In this document: positions 54,277 to 63,307 of the stretch, in pieces
Layout of the letters: each line of letters begins with the position of its first letter
Numbering within the stretch: the first letter of the stretch is position 1
Source: Bradyrhizobium prioriisuperbiae
GTDB taxonomy: Bacteria > Pseudomonadota > Alphaproteobacteria > Rhizobiales > Xanthobacteraceae
Direction of reading: 5' to 3'
Assembly: GCF_032397745.1 (NCBI RefSeq)
Contig: NZ_CP135921.1
Coordinates: 6,002,501 to 6,066,500, forward strand
Length of the DNA: 64,000 nt
The notes under the pieces: generated by a model
What the model was told of the DNA's origin: nothing
What the model saw: only the letters and a program-made list of their open reading frames with translations
Databases searched by the model: none
Position numbers and translations under genes: made by a program

Positions 54277-57261
54277 TTAATGCAATGTCGAGGTCGTCGC
54301 TTGACGATGCTTGTCGAGGCTCAGCGCGAGGACTTTTGCGACGTGAAGAGCCTGCCGTCCGGAGCCGTCCTTGATCTGGTGCCGGCAGGAGGTGCCGTCG
54401 GCGACGATCAGTGTCTCCGGAGTGGCCTTGCGCGCCGCCGGCAGCAGCGAGGCTTCGGCCATGGCGATCGAGGCATCGTAGGTCTCCGCGCCATAACCGA
54501 ATGCGCCGGCCATGCCGCAGCAGCTCGACTCGATGGTTTCGACCGCAAGATTCGGAATCAGCCGCAGCACCTGTTCGACCGGCTTGAACGCATCGAACGA
54601 CTTCTGGTGACAATGGCCGTGGACCAGCGCCTTGCCGCCGATCGGCGACAGCGCAAGCGTGAGGCGGCCGGCCTTGGCCTCCCTGGCCAGAAACTCCTCG
54701 AACAGCAGGGCGTGTGTCGAGATTTTCGCGGCCAGGTCGTCCCGTCGCAGCGACAGCAGTTCGTCGCGGAGCGTCAGCAGGCAGCTTGGCTCGAGGCCAA
54801 CGATGGGAATGCCGCGCGCCACAAACGGAGTCAGGCTCTCGACCACGCGATTGAGCTCGGCGCATGCCTGATCGACCAGCCCCGCCGACAGGAACGTGCG
54901 CCCGCAGCACAGCGCGCGCTTGCCGTCCGGTGGTTTGGGCAGGTGGACGCGATAGCCGGCGGCGGACAGCACGGCGAGTGCGGCGTCGAGATTCTCGCGC
55001 TCATAGACCCGGTTGAATGTATCGGCGAACAGCACGACCTCGGGGCCGCCCTCGGGCCCCACCGCCAGAGCCGTGGGATCGAACGTGTCGCCGCGCCATG
55101 CCGGCAGATCGCGCCGCGCGCTGAACCCGGCGAAGCGTTCGCCGAGACGGCGCAGAAGACGGCTGCGATTGCGCAGGTTGAGCAGCGGCGCCAGGCGCGA
55201 CGCCAGCGCGGCATAGTGGGGAAGGTAGGCAACCAGGCGATCGCGCAATGTCAGGCCATGGCTGCGGGCGCGGGCCGCCAGCACCTCGATTTTCATCTTG
55301 GCCATGTCGACGCCGGTCGGGCACTCGCGGCGGCAGGCCTTGCACGAGACGCAGAGTTTCAGTGTCTCCATCATCGCATCGGACGACAGCGCATCCGGAC
55401 CCAGTTGTCCGGAGATCGCCAGCCGCAGCGTGTTGGCGCGGCCGCGGGTCACGTCCTGCTCGTTGCGGGTGGCCCGATAAGAGGGGCACATCACGCCGCC
55501 TTCGAGCTTGCGGCAGGCGCCGTTGTTGTTGCACATCTCGACCGCGCCCTGGAAACCGCCGGCGGCGCCGGGATAGGTCGACCAGTCGAGCACGGTCTTG
55601 AAGTCGTTGATGCGGTAGTCCGGCGGGTACCGAAACAGCGAACGATCGTCCATTCGCGCCGCGTCGACGATCTTGCCGGGATTGAGCACATTGTCTGGAT
55701 CGAAACGCTGCTTCACCTCGGAGAACGCGCGCACCAGCCGTTCCCCGAACATCGCCTCATGGAATTCCGAGCGGACAAGGCCGTCGCCATGCTCGCCGGA
55801 GTGCGATCCTTTGTACTCCCGCACCATCGCGAAGGTTTCCTCCGCGATTGCCCGCATCGCCTTGACGTCTTTATCAAGCTTGAGATTGAGCACGGGGCGC
55901 ACGTGCAGGCAGCCTTCCGAGGCGTGCGCATACATGGTCGGACGGGTGCCGTGCTTCTCAAAGATGCGGTTGAGGCGGTCGGTGTATTCGGCCAGATGGG
56001 GCAGCGGCACCGCGCAGTCCTCGACGAAGGAGACCGGCTTACCCTCCTGTTTCATCGACATCATGACGTTGAGGCCGGCCGCGCGGAAATCGGCGATGCT
56101 GGCCTGCAGGGCCGGCTCGGTCACCTCGACCACGCCGCCCCAGCGCCGCTGCGGCTGATTCCAGCCGAAGCCGAGATCGGCCATCAGTTCTCCGAGCTGC
56201 TTCAGCCGCCGCAGATTCTCGTCCTGATCCTCTTCGGCAAACTCGACCACCAGCAGCGCATCGGGGTCGCCGCGTACCGCCGCTTCGATGGTCGGGCGGA
56301 ACATGGCGATGTCGCGTCCCAGGCCGATCATGGTGCGGTCGACCAGTTCGACCGCGATCGGCTTGAGTTTCACCAGGTGCTGGGTCGCGTCCATCGCTTC
56401 ATAGAAGCTGCCGAAGTGGCAGACGCCGAGCACCTTGTTGCGGATCAGTGGCCACAGCTTCAGTTCGACCTTGGTGGTGAACGCAAGTGTCCCTTCCGAG
56501 CCCACCAGGATATGGGCCATGTTGTTGTGCGCCCCGTTGGGCGTCAGCGCGTCGAGATTGTAGCCGCCGACACGGCGCTGCACTTGCGGGAAACGTTCGG
56601 CGATCTCGCCGGCTTCGCGCTCACCAAGCGCCAGCAGGTCGCGAAACAGCGCGATCTGCGGCTCGTCGGCATTCAGCTTGGCGATGTCGCGGGGCACCGT
56701 GCCGAACTGCAGCAGGCGGCCGTCGGCCAGCGCCGCTTCCAGCGAGATGGTGTTGTCGCGCATGGTGCCGTAGCGCAGCGAGCGTCCGCCGCAGGAATTG
56801 TTGCCGGCCATGCCGCCGATGGTGGCGCGCGATGCGGTGGAGACGTCGACGGGAAACCACAGTCCGTGCCGCTTGAGCTGGCGATTGAGATCGTCCAGCA
56901 CGATGCCGGGCTCGACCACGCAGGTGCGCTTCTCCACATCGAGCGACAGGATCTTGTTCAGGTGCTTGGAGACGTCGACCACGATGCCGGTATTGACGGT
57001 CTGGCCGCACTGCGAGGTGCCGCCGCCGCGCGGCGTGACGATGCGGCCGTCGTCGCGCGCGATCGCGAGTGTTCGCAGCGCTTCGTCGACAGTGCGCGGC
57101 ACCACCACGCCGGCGGGAAGGATCTGGTAGAACGATGCATCGGTCGCGTAGCGGCCGCGGTTGAAGGTGTCGAAAAACACGTCGCCGGTGACCTCGCGGC
57201 GCAGCCGCTGGGCGAGGGCGCTGTGGTCGCCGGTGTCGGACTCCGGCTTGCTGGCGGCCAT
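54277..57261 (-). CDS. FAD- and Fe-S-containing D-2-hydroxyacid dehydrogenase (GlcD-type fused with Fe-S/CCG domains)
   Basis: A 994-residue three-part enzyme. Residues from about 40 hold the PCMH-type FAD domain (TPRGGGTSQCGQTVN; ASRATIGGMAGNNSCGGRSL). FAD-oxidase C-terminal sequence follows to about 530 (GEHGDGLVRSEFHEAMFG). Next come Fe-S cysteines (CNNNGACRK and CVSCKACRRECPTG). Two CCG domains end the protein (RALCCGRTFLSAG; SSCCGMAGAFGYG). Such fusions oxidise D-2-hydroxyglutarate, D-lactate or glycolate and deliver electrons to quinone. GTG 57270 is an alternative start. A small palindrome lies just upstream. Confidence 0.88.
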   Translation of the reverse strand: MAASKPESDTGDHSALAQRLRREVTGDVFFDTFNRGRYATDASFYQILPAGVVVPRTVDEALRTLAIARDDGRIVTPRGGGTSQCGQTVNTGIVVDVSKHLNKILSLDVEKRTCVVEPGIVLDDLNRQLKRHGLWFPVDVSTASRATIGGMAGNNSCGGRSLRYGTMRDNTISLEAALADGRLLQFGTVPRDIAKLNADEPQIALFRDLLALGEREAGEIAERFPQVQRRVGGYNLDALTPNGAHNNMAHILVGSEGTLAFTTKVELKLWPLIRNKVLGVCHFGSFYEAMDATQHLVKLKPIAVELVDRTMIGLGRDIAMFRPTIEAAVRGDPDALLVVEFAEEDQDENLRRLKQLGELMADLGFGWNQPQRRWGGVVEVTEPALQASIADFRAAGLNVMMSMKQEGKPVSFVEDCAVPLPHLAEYTDRLNRIFEKHGTRPTMYAHASEGCLHVRPVLNLKLDKDVKAMRAIAEETFAMVREYKGSHSGEHGDGLVRSEFHEAMFGERLVRAFSEVKQRFDPDNVLNPGKIVDAARMDDRSLFRYPPDYRINDFKTVLDWSTYPGAAGGFQGAVEMCNNNGACRKLEGGVMCPSYRATRNEQDVTRGRANTLRLAISGQLGPDALSSDAMMETLKLCVSCKACRRECPTGVDMAKMKIEVLAARARSHGLTLRDRLVAYLPHYAALASRLAPLLNLRNRSRLLRRLGERFAGFSARRDLPAWRGDTFDPTALAVGPEGGPEVVLFADTFNRVYERENLDAALAVLSAAGYRVHLPKPPDGKRALCCGRTFLSAGLVDQACAELNRVVESLTPFVARGIPIVGLEPSCLLTLRDELLSLRRDDLAAKISTHALLFEEFLAREAKAGRLTLALSPIGGKALVHGHCHQKSFDAFKPVEQVLRLIPNLAVETIESSCCGMAGAFGYGAETYDASIAMAEASLLPAARKATPETLIVADGTSCRHQIKDGSGRQALHVAKVLALSLDKHRQATTSTLH

Positions 57262-57287
57262 CGTTGTCACGATCTCACCGCCGGGTT

Positions 57288-57308
57288 TTGCATGCTATAA
57301 TTGTGCAA
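57288..57308. promoter_or_regulatory. Possible FCD/GntR operator upstream of the FAD/Fe-S dehydrogenase
   Basis: TTGCATGCTATAATTGTGCAA has TTGCA/TGCAA arms with an AT-rich centre in the 65-bp gap between the GntR gene and the dehydrogenase start. Size and position suit a regulator site. The sequence similarity to a GntR consensus is weak. Confidence 0.35.
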
Positions 57309-57326
57309 CGCGGAAAATTTTTGCAT

Positions 57327-58055
57327 TCAAACGGCCTGAGCTTCCGGAAGTGCACTTTCCGCAGGCGTGTCAGTGGCTTGATGGCTGGCCAGGTACTCGC
57401 ATGTGGCCTCGCACTTGCGCCGCATGTGCTCGAACATCAGCAGGCTCAGTTCCTCACCGGCGCGCCGCCGCAGGGCGTCGACAATGCCCTCATGTTCGCG
57501 CATGGCGTCGCCCAGGCGGTCGCGGTGCACCAGATTGGCCGCATAACGCAGCCGGCGCACGATCGCATTCAGGTTGGCGTAGTTCGCGCTCAGGATCGGG
57601 TTGCCCGCGGCGTCGACGATGGCCTGGTGGATCTTCTGGTTGAGCCGGAAATAATCCGTCAGTTCGCGCCGCAGGTAATGGGTGTACATTTCCAGGTGCA
57701 TGCGCTCGATCTCGGCGATCGCGGCGTCGGAAATGCGTTCGCAGGCGAGGCGGCCGGCGACGAAATCGAGCCCGGAGATCACTTCAAAAAGGCTCTTGAT
57801 GTCAGTCTCGGTGAATTGCCTGATACGCGCGCCGCGGTTGGGCAGGAGTTCGATCAGGCCTTCGGCCGCGAGTACTTTGAGGGCCTCGCGCAGCGGGGTG
57901 CGCGAGACATTGAATTTCTCGCAGAGCTCGCGCTCGGGAACGCGCGCGCCGGGCTCCAGGTGGCCTTCGACAATGAAGTCGCGCAACTGGCTGAGGATGT
58001 CCTCGTGAAGCGACGCCGGCTGCGTTTCGATCAGCTTAAGGCCGGTGGCCGACAT
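57327..58055 (-). CDS. GntR family regulator, FCD (FadR-type) subfamily
   Basis: A 242-residue regulator. The winged helix is PASLHEDILSQLRDFIVEGHLEPG, with VPERELCEKFNVSRTPLREALKVLAAEGLI. The FCD effector domain follows, with the typical metal/ligand residues in YFRLNQKIHQAIVDAAGNP and REHEGIVDALRRR. ATG 58055 is used. TTG 58067 is an alternative with a GGGG-rich element before it. It precedes the dehydrogenase gene on the same strand and diverges from the aminotransferase gene, so it probably controls both. Its effector is likely a 2-hydroxy- or 2-oxo-acid. Confidence 0.88.
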   Translation of the reverse strand: MSATGLKLIETQPASLHEDILSQLRDFIVEGHLEPGARVPERELCEKFNVSRTPLREALKVLAAEGLIELLPNRGARIRQFTETDIKSLFEVISGLDFVAGRLACERISDAAIAEIERMHLEMYTHYLRRELTDYFRLNQKIHQAIVDAAGNPILSANYANLNAIVRRLRYAANLVHRDRLGDAMREHEGIVDALRRRAGEELSLLMFEHMRRKCEATCEYLASHQATDTPAESALPEAQAV

Positions 58056-58254
58056 GCGATTGCTCAAGGTTCCACCCCCTGCAGAGGCGGGCAGGCTGGC
58101 CCGCTCAGCGCCGCCTTCTCGTGACTGGGCGGCGTGATTAAACGCAGCTTAGCTCAGATTGGGCTTGTCATGAAGCAAAATATGGATACAATTTTGATCA
58201 CTGGCTCATCAGCCGTCAAAAAATTTGAATTCAAAATAGAGCAGGGAGTGATCC

Positions 58255-59454
58255 ATGGCCACCAACGCCCCCGTCCACACCGGGCGCCACTTCTTGCAGA
58301 TTCCCGGGCCCACCAATGTGCCGGACAGGGTGCTGCGGGCGATGGACATGCCGACCATCGATCATCGTGGTCCTGAATTCGCCAAGCTTGGCCTTGAAGT
58401 GCTGGAAGGCTGCAAGGATGTCTTCCGCACCAAGAATCCGGTGATCATCTATCCGTCCTCGGGCACCGGCGCGTGGGAAGCGGCGATCGTCAACACGCTG
58501 TCGCAGGGCGACAAGGTGCTGATGGCGGAGACCGGTCACTTCGCCACGCTGTGGTGCACGTTGGCGAAAAAATTCAATATCGAGGTGGAGTTCCTTCCCG
58601 GTGACTGGCGCCACGGCGCCAGCCCCGAGCAGATCGAGGCGCGCCTGCGTGAAGACCGTGCACACACCATCAAGGCGGTGATGGTGGTGCACAATGAGAC
58701 GTCGACCGGCGTCACCAGTCGCATTGCTGCGATTCGCAAGGCGATCGACGGTGCAGGACATCCAGCGCTGTTTCTGGTCGACACCATCTCTTCGCTCGGC
58801 TCGATCGAGTACAATCACGACGCCTGGGGCGTCGACGTCACCGTGTCCTGCTCGCAGAAGGGCTTGATGCTGCCGCCCGGCCTCGGCTTCAATGCCATCT
58901 CCGACAAGGCGATGGCGGCGGCCAAGGCCAACACCATGCCGCGCTCCTACTGGGACTGGCACGAGATCATCGGCAGCAACAAGAGTGGTGGCTGGCCCTA
59001 TACGCCGGCGACCAACATGCTGTACGGCCTGAAAGAGGCGATCACCATGCTGCAGGAAGAGGGGCTGGACAATGTGTTCGCCCGTCATCTGCGTCATGCC
59101 GCCGCAACCCGCGCTGCGGTCCGCGCCTGGGATCTCGAAATTCTCTGTCTCAATGAAGACGAGCACTCGCCGATCCTGACTGCGGTGCTGATGCCGGACG
59201 GTCACGATGCTGACCGTTTCCGCCAGGTGACGCTGGACAATTTCGACATGTCACTGGGCGCCGGATTGTCGAAGGTGAAAGGCAAGGTGTTCCGAATCGG
59301 TCACCTCGGACATTTCAACGATCTGATGCTGATGGGCACTCTGGCGGGTGTGGAAATGGGGCTCGCGCTCGCCAAGGTTCCTCACCGTGCCGGCGGTGTC
59401 ACCGCGGCAATGGGTGTGCTGACCGGGGCGGAGGCCAAAGCCGCTCGCTCTTAA
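58255..59454 (+). CDS. sgaA: Serine-glyoxylate aminotransferase-like class V PLP enzyme
   Basis: A 399-residue class V aminotransferase resembling SgaA. The N-terminus FLQIPGPTNVPDRVLRAMDM with PTIDHRGPEF is typical, and the PLP lysine is K202 in SCSQKGLMLPPGL. It would transfer the amino group from L-serine (or alanine/aspartate) to glyoxylate, giving glycine and hydroxypyruvate. Close relatives (aspartate-glyoxylate aminotransferase of the beta-hydroxyaspartate cycle) cannot be excluded by sequence alone, but the other genes of that cycle are absent. It is divergent from the FCD regulator and followed by a TctCBA transporter. Confidence 0.82.
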   Translation: MATNAPVHTGRHFLQIPGPTNVPDRVLRAMDMPTIDHRGPEFAKLGLEVLEGCKDVFRTKNPVIIYPSSGTGAWEAAIVNTLSQGDKVLMAETGHFATLWCTLAKKFNIEVEFLPGDWRHGASPEQIEARLREDRAHTIKAVMVVHNETSTGVTSRIAAIRKAIDGAGHPALFLVDTISSLGSIEYNHDAWGVDVTVSCSQKGLMLPPGLGFNAISDKAMAAAKANTMPRSYWDWHEIIGSNKSGGWPYTPATNMLYGLKEAITMLQEEGLDNVFARHLRHAAATRAAVRAWDLEILCLNEDEHSPILTAVLMPDGHDADRFRQVTLDNFDMSLGAGLSKVKGKVFRIGHLGHFNDLMLMGTLAGVEMGLALAKVPHRAGGVTAAMGVLTGAEAKAARS

Positions 59455-59600
59455 GTCTGGAAGTCTGGGTTGCCGATCGTCGCCAAGCTCTTGATGATGT
59501 GGGGACGCGACCGGTCGGGGATGTCGTGAGCGTGACACGGAAACAATCTGTTAAAGCCATCACGCCAAGAAGACCGGATTGAAGCGCAAGGGAGAGTTTG

Positions 59601-60587
59601 ATGAGAAATTTCGTCAAGGCGGCTGCGGCATCCGCAGTCATTCTGGCCGCGGCACCGGCACATGCGTGGGAGCCGACCAAGCCGGTGGAAATCGTGGTGG
59701 CGGCCGGGGCGGGTGGTGCCTCCGACCAGATGGCGCGGATGATGCAGGCCGCGATCCAGAAGAACAATCTGATGAAGCAGCCCACCGTGGTGTCGCTGAA
59801 AGGCGGCGCGTCGGGCGCGGAAGCGCTGATCTACATGAAGTCCAGCGAAGGCGATCCGAACAAGGTGCTGATCGCCTATTCGCTGATCTACATGCTGCCG
59901 CTGTCGGCCAAGATTCCCTTCAACTGGCGTGAGTTGACGCCGGTTTCTGTGATCGCGCTGGACCAGTTCGTGCTGTGGACCAACGCATCGGCGCCCTACA
60001 AGACGGTCAAGGAGTTCGTCGAGGCCGCGAAGGCATCGCCGACCCCGTTTAAGATGGGCGGCACCGGCTCCAAGCGTGAGGACCACGTGCTGACCGCCTT
60101 CCTGGAAAAGAAGACCGGCGCGAAGTTCGCCTATCTGCCCTACAAGTCCGGCGGCGAGGCGGCGACGCAACTGGTCGGCAATCACACCGAAGCCAACGTC
60201 AATAATCCATCGGAGAATCTCGAGATCTGGCGCGCCGGCCAGGCCCGCGCACTCTGCGTGTTCGACAAGGAGCGGATTTCCTACAAGACCAAGGTCGCGG
60301 GCGATCTGTCCTGGAACGACATCCCGACCTGCAAGGACGAAGGGCTGGACCTGCAGTATCTGATGCTGCGCGCCATGTTCCTGCCCGGCAAGGTGACGGC
60401 CGAGCAGAAGGACTTTTATGTCGATCTGTTCGAGAAGGTGACCCGCACGCCGGAATACAAGGACTATATGGAGAAGCAGGCGCTGAAGCCGATTTTGCTC
60501 TTCGGCAAGGACATGACCCGCTTCCTTGAAGACGACGATGCGATCAACAAGTCGCTGATGACCGAAGCAGGATTTGTCGCCAACTGA
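59601..60587 (+). CDS. tctC: Tripartite tricarboxylate transporter binding protein (TctC)
   Basis: A 328-residue exported binding protein with a signal peptide (about residues 1-23, ending PAHA) followed by EPTKPVEIVVAAGAGGASD. It is a divergent TctC: it carries KGGASGAEA where orphan Bug proteins in this window have PGAGG. ATG 59601 follows GGGAGA. Unlike the other three TctC genes of this window it is followed by tctB and tctA, so it forms a complete transporter. The nearby glyoxylate and hydroxyacid genes suggest a small carboxylate ligand. Confidence 0.9.
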   Translation: MRNFVKAAAASAVILAAAPAHAWEPTKPVEIVVAAGAGGASDQMARMMQAAIQKNNLMKQPTVVSLKGGASGAEALIYMKSSEGDPNKVLIAYSLIYMLPLSAKIPFNWRELTPVSVIALDQFVLWTNASAPYKTVKEFVEAAKASPTPFKMGGTGSKREDHVLTAFLEKKTGAKFAYLPYKSGGEAATQLVGNHTEANVNNPSENLEIWRAGQARALCVFDKERISYKTKVAGDLSWNDIPTCKDEGLDLQYLMLRAMFLPGKVTAEQKDFYVDLFEKVTRTPEYKDYMEKQALKPILLFGKDMTRFLEDDDAINKSLMTEAGFVAN

Positions 60588-60755
60588 CGCGTTCCGGCTT
60601 GCCGCCTTGCCCTGAGGCGGGGCGGCAAGCCTCAACGACAAGTCTTCAACGACGTCACGGCCTCACTCGATATGCGTCTCATGCCCGGGCCTTTGCCGCA
60701 GGTGACGTGAGACGGTCTGCGACCTCTTCACATTCTTGAACGCTGCCGGGGGACC

Positions 60756-61298
60756 ATGTCGAACTCTGAACTCGAAATCGTTGTCGAAGATCCCGATGCG
60801 CCGTCGGAAGATTCCCCGTCGGTGGTCAGCAAGCGCAGCGTCGAGGCCGTCGCCATGGCGCTGCTGATGGCACTGGCGCTCTTGATGGGGTTCGACAATT
60901 GGCGAACCGGCATCTCGTGGGCTTCCGACGGACCGCAGGCCGGATACTTTCCGTTCTATCTTTCGGTCATCCTGTTTCTGGCCTCGGCCTTCGGTCTCGT
61001 TGTCGCGTTGCGCTCCGGCGCAGCCGCGGGCGAGACGTTCGTCACCCGCGACCAGTTGCGGCGGGTGTCGCAGGTGTTCGTTCCGACGCTCGTCTTCTGC
61101 CTGATGACGCAGTGGCTCGGACTCTATGTCGCGAGCTTCCTGCTGATCGCCGGCTTCATGCGCTTCATCGGCAAGATCGCCTGGTGGAAGTCGGTGCTGA
61201 CCGGCTTCGTGTTCTCGATGATCATGTTCGTCACATTCCAGATCGCGTTCGACGTGATCATGCCAAAGGGGCCGCTCGAAGCCCTCCTGGGATATTGA
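60756..61298 (+). CDS. tctB: Tripartite tricarboxylate transporter small membrane subunit (TctB)
   Basis: A 180-residue membrane protein with an acidic, hydrophilic N-terminal tail (about residues 1-25) and four hydrophobic segments. The GPQAGYFPFYLSVILFLAS motif after the first helix is characteristic of TctB. The C-terminal FDVIMPKGPLEALLGY is also typical. It lies between the binding-protein and TctA genes, ten bases before tctA. Confidence 0.9.
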   Translation: MSNSELEIVVEDPDAPSEDSPSVVSKRSVEAVAMALLMALALLMGFDNWRTGISWASDGPQAGYFPFYLSVILFLASAFGLVVALRSGAAAGETFVTRDQLRRVSQVFVPTLVFCLMTQWLGLYVASFLLIAGFMRFIGKIAWWKSVLTGFVFSMIMFVTFQIAFDVIMPKGPLEALLGY

Positions 61299-61308
61299 GG
61301 AGAGCGCC

Positions 61309-62823
61309 ATGGAAGCCCTTTCACTGCTGTTTCACGGGTTCGCGGTCCTGCTGACCTGGAAGATCATTCTCCTGATGCTGCTCGGGCTTGTGCTCGGCAT
61401 TTTTGTCGGCGTGCTGCCGGGGCTCGGCGGCCCCAACGGCGTGGCGATCCTGCTGCCGCTGACCTTCACGATGGATCCAACGTCGGCCATCGTGATGCTG
61501 TCGAGCATCTATTGGGGCGCGCTGTTCGGCGGCGCCATCACCTCGATCCTGTTCAACATCCCGGGTGAAGCGTGGTCGGTGGCGACCACCTTCGACGGTT
61601 ATCCGATGGCCCAGCAGGGGCGGGCGGCGGAAGCGCTGACCGCGGCCTTCACCTCGTCGTTCATCGGTTCGCTGGTTGCGGTGATGTTGATCACGTTCCT
61701 CGCGCCGAGCATCGCCTCGTTTGCGCTACGGTTCGGACCGCCGGAATTCTTCGCCGTCTATCTCCTGACCTTCTGTTCCTTCGTCGGCCTCGGCCGCGAA
61801 GACAAGCACAAGGTGGTGATCTCGATGGCCCTGGGCCTGCTGATCGCCGGCATCGGCATGGACACTGTGTCGGGCACATTGCGCATGACGTTTGGCTCCG
61901 GTGACCTGCTGCGCGGCATCAACTTCCTGGTCGCCGTGATCGGCCTGTTCGGCATCAGCGAAATCCTGCTGACCATGGAAGAGCGCCTGGCACTGCGCGG
62001 CCATGCCGCGAAGATCAACCTGCGGGTGGTGCTGAGTGTCTGGAAGGATCTGCCGAAATATTGGGCGACGCTGCTGCGATCGTCTGTGATCGGTTGCTGG
62101 CTCGGCATCACGCCGGGCGGCGCAATCGCGGCCTCGTTCATGGGCTACAACCTGGCCAAGCGGTTTTCCAAGGACAAGGAAAGTTTCGGCAAGGGACGGA
62201 TCGAAGGCGTGTTCGCGCCGGAAACCGCGGCGCATGCTTCGGGCACCGCGGCGCTGCTGCCGATGCTGGCGCTGGGCATTCCCGGATCGGGCACCGCCGC
62301 GATTCTGCTCGGCGGCCTGATGGTGTGGGGCCTCAATCCCGGACCACTGCTGTTCGTCGAACAGAAGGATTTCGTCTGGGGACTGATCGCCTCGATGTAT
62401 CTCGGCAATGTCGTCGGCCTCGTGCTGGTGCTCTCCACCGTGCCGATCTTCGCGGCGATCCTGCGGGTGCCGTTTGCCGCCGTCGCCCCGATGATCGTGG
62501 TGTCCTGCGCCATCGGCGCCTATGCGATCCAGAACGCGATGTTCGACATCTGGCTGATGCTCGGGTTCGGCGTGGTCGGTTATATCTTCAAGAAGATCGG
62601 CATTCCGCTGGCGCCGCTGACGCTGGCGCTGGTGCTTGGCAGCCGCGCCGAAGATGCTTTCCGTCTGTCGATGATCGGCGCGGGCGGTGACGTCAGGGTG
62701 TTCTGGTCCAACGGCCTTGTCGGCTCGATCACCACGCTTGCCATCATCCTGCTGTTCTGGCCGGTGATCGAGAAGGCGTTTTCGCGGCTCGGCTCGCTCC
62801 GGCACCAGCCCGAAGGGGCTTGA
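61309..62823 (+). CDS. tctA: Tripartite tricarboxylate transporter large membrane subunit (TctA)
   Basis: A 504-residue membrane protein with about 11-12 helices. It contains the two family motifs VLPGLGGPNGVAILLPLTF and LALGIPGSGTAAILLGGL, plus GALFGGAITSILFNIPGE. TctA forms the ion-coupled channel with TctB and receives substrate from TctC. It ends the operon. A short inverted-repeat element starts 19 bp after its stop. Confidence 0.93.
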   Translation: MEALSLLFHGFAVLLTWKIILLMLLGLVLGIFVGVLPGLGGPNGVAILLPLTFTMDPTSAIVMLSSIYWGALFGGAITSILFNIPGEAWSVATTFDGYPMAQQGRAAEALTAAFTSSFIGSLVAVMLITFLAPSIASFALRFGPPEFFAVYLLTFCSFVGLGREDKHKVVISMALGLLIAGIGMDTVSGTLRMTFGSGDLLRGINFLVAVIGLFGISEILLTMEERLALRGHAAKINLRVVLSVWKDLPKYWATLLRSSVIGCWLGITPGGAIAASFMGYNLAKRFSKDKESFGKGRIEGVFAPETAAHASGTAALLPMLALGIPGSGTAAILLGGLMVWGLNPGPLLFVEQKDFVWGLIASMYLGNVVGLVLVLSTVPIFAAILRVPFAAVAPMIVVSCAIGAYAIQNAMFDIWLMLGFGVVGYIFKKIGIPLAPLTLALVLGSRAEDAFRLSMIGAGGDVRVFWSNGLVGSITTLAIILLFWPVIEKAFSRLGSLRHQPEGA

Positions 62824-62842
62824 GGTCGCGGGTGTTCTGACT

Positions 62843-62932
62843 CTAGTACCCGGAATCAGAGCCAAGTGACACGAGCAACCACTGTACGTGCCCACCGATT
62901 CTGAATCACGTTTGATCAAAAGTGGGTACTAG
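62843..62932. repeat. 90-bp element with perfect 9-bp terminal inverted repeats
   Basis: CTAGTACCC (62843-62851) and GGGTACTAG (62924-62932) are perfect inverted repeats around 72 bp of non-coding sequence, which also contains GATTCTGAATC. The layout resembles a miniature repeat. It lies between tctA and the convergent toxin-antitoxin genes. Confidence 0.5.
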
Positions 62933-63004
62933 CGTTGCGGGGCTTGTCCCGGCACCCTCGATCAGGCAGTTGGCTTGATATCGCGGTTTAAACGGCGGCG
63001 GGGC

Positions 63005-63307
63005 TCACACCAACTCCATACGCAGCTGGCGCCCAACCGCTTGGGCGGCGCGCGTCAAAGTGCCGAGTGTGACAGACTCGTTCTCCGGATCGAGGAGACG
63101 GTCGAGTTGAGCGCGGCTGGTTTGCATGCGGTTGGCCAGTTCCGTCTTCGAAATATCCTCTCGCTTCATCAGCTCATCGAGTTGCCGGACAAGGACGCGC
63201 TTGATGGCGCGTGCGGTGACGCCCTCATAGATCCCCTCCTGCTTCAGGAAGTCGTCGAAGGACGAGCCAATTTTCCCGGCGACCTTTTTCTTTGCAGGCT
63301 TGGTCAT
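63005..63307 (-). CDS. HTH (XRE-type) antitoxin of a HigBA-like pair
   Basis: A 100-residue protein. A Lys-rich N-terminus precedes a helix-turn-helix of the XRE type (DISKTELANRMQTSRAQLDRLLDPENESVTLGTLTRAAQAVG). It should neutralise the toxin encoded just upstream and repress the pair's promoter. The ATG overlaps the toxin stop (ATGA). The toxin-first order is that of HigBA modules. Confidence 0.85.
   Translation of the reverse strand: MTKPAKKKVAGKIGSSFDDFLKQEGIYEGVTARAIKRVLVRQLDELMKREDISKTELANRMQTSRAQLDRLLDPENESVTLGTLTRAAQAVGRQLRMELV

Noticed and set aside
54052..57300. Plus-strand open frame of 1082 codons opposite the FAD/Fe-S dehydrogenase
   Set aside because: The minus strand carries all FAD, Fe-S and CCG motifs. 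The plus-strand product is low-complexity and unrelated to any family.
58255..59454. Aspartate-glyoxylate aminotransferase of the beta-hydroxyaspartate cycle
   Set aside because: The other genes of that cycle (aldolase, dehydratase, imine reductase) are not in the window. The N-terminus looks more like SgaA.
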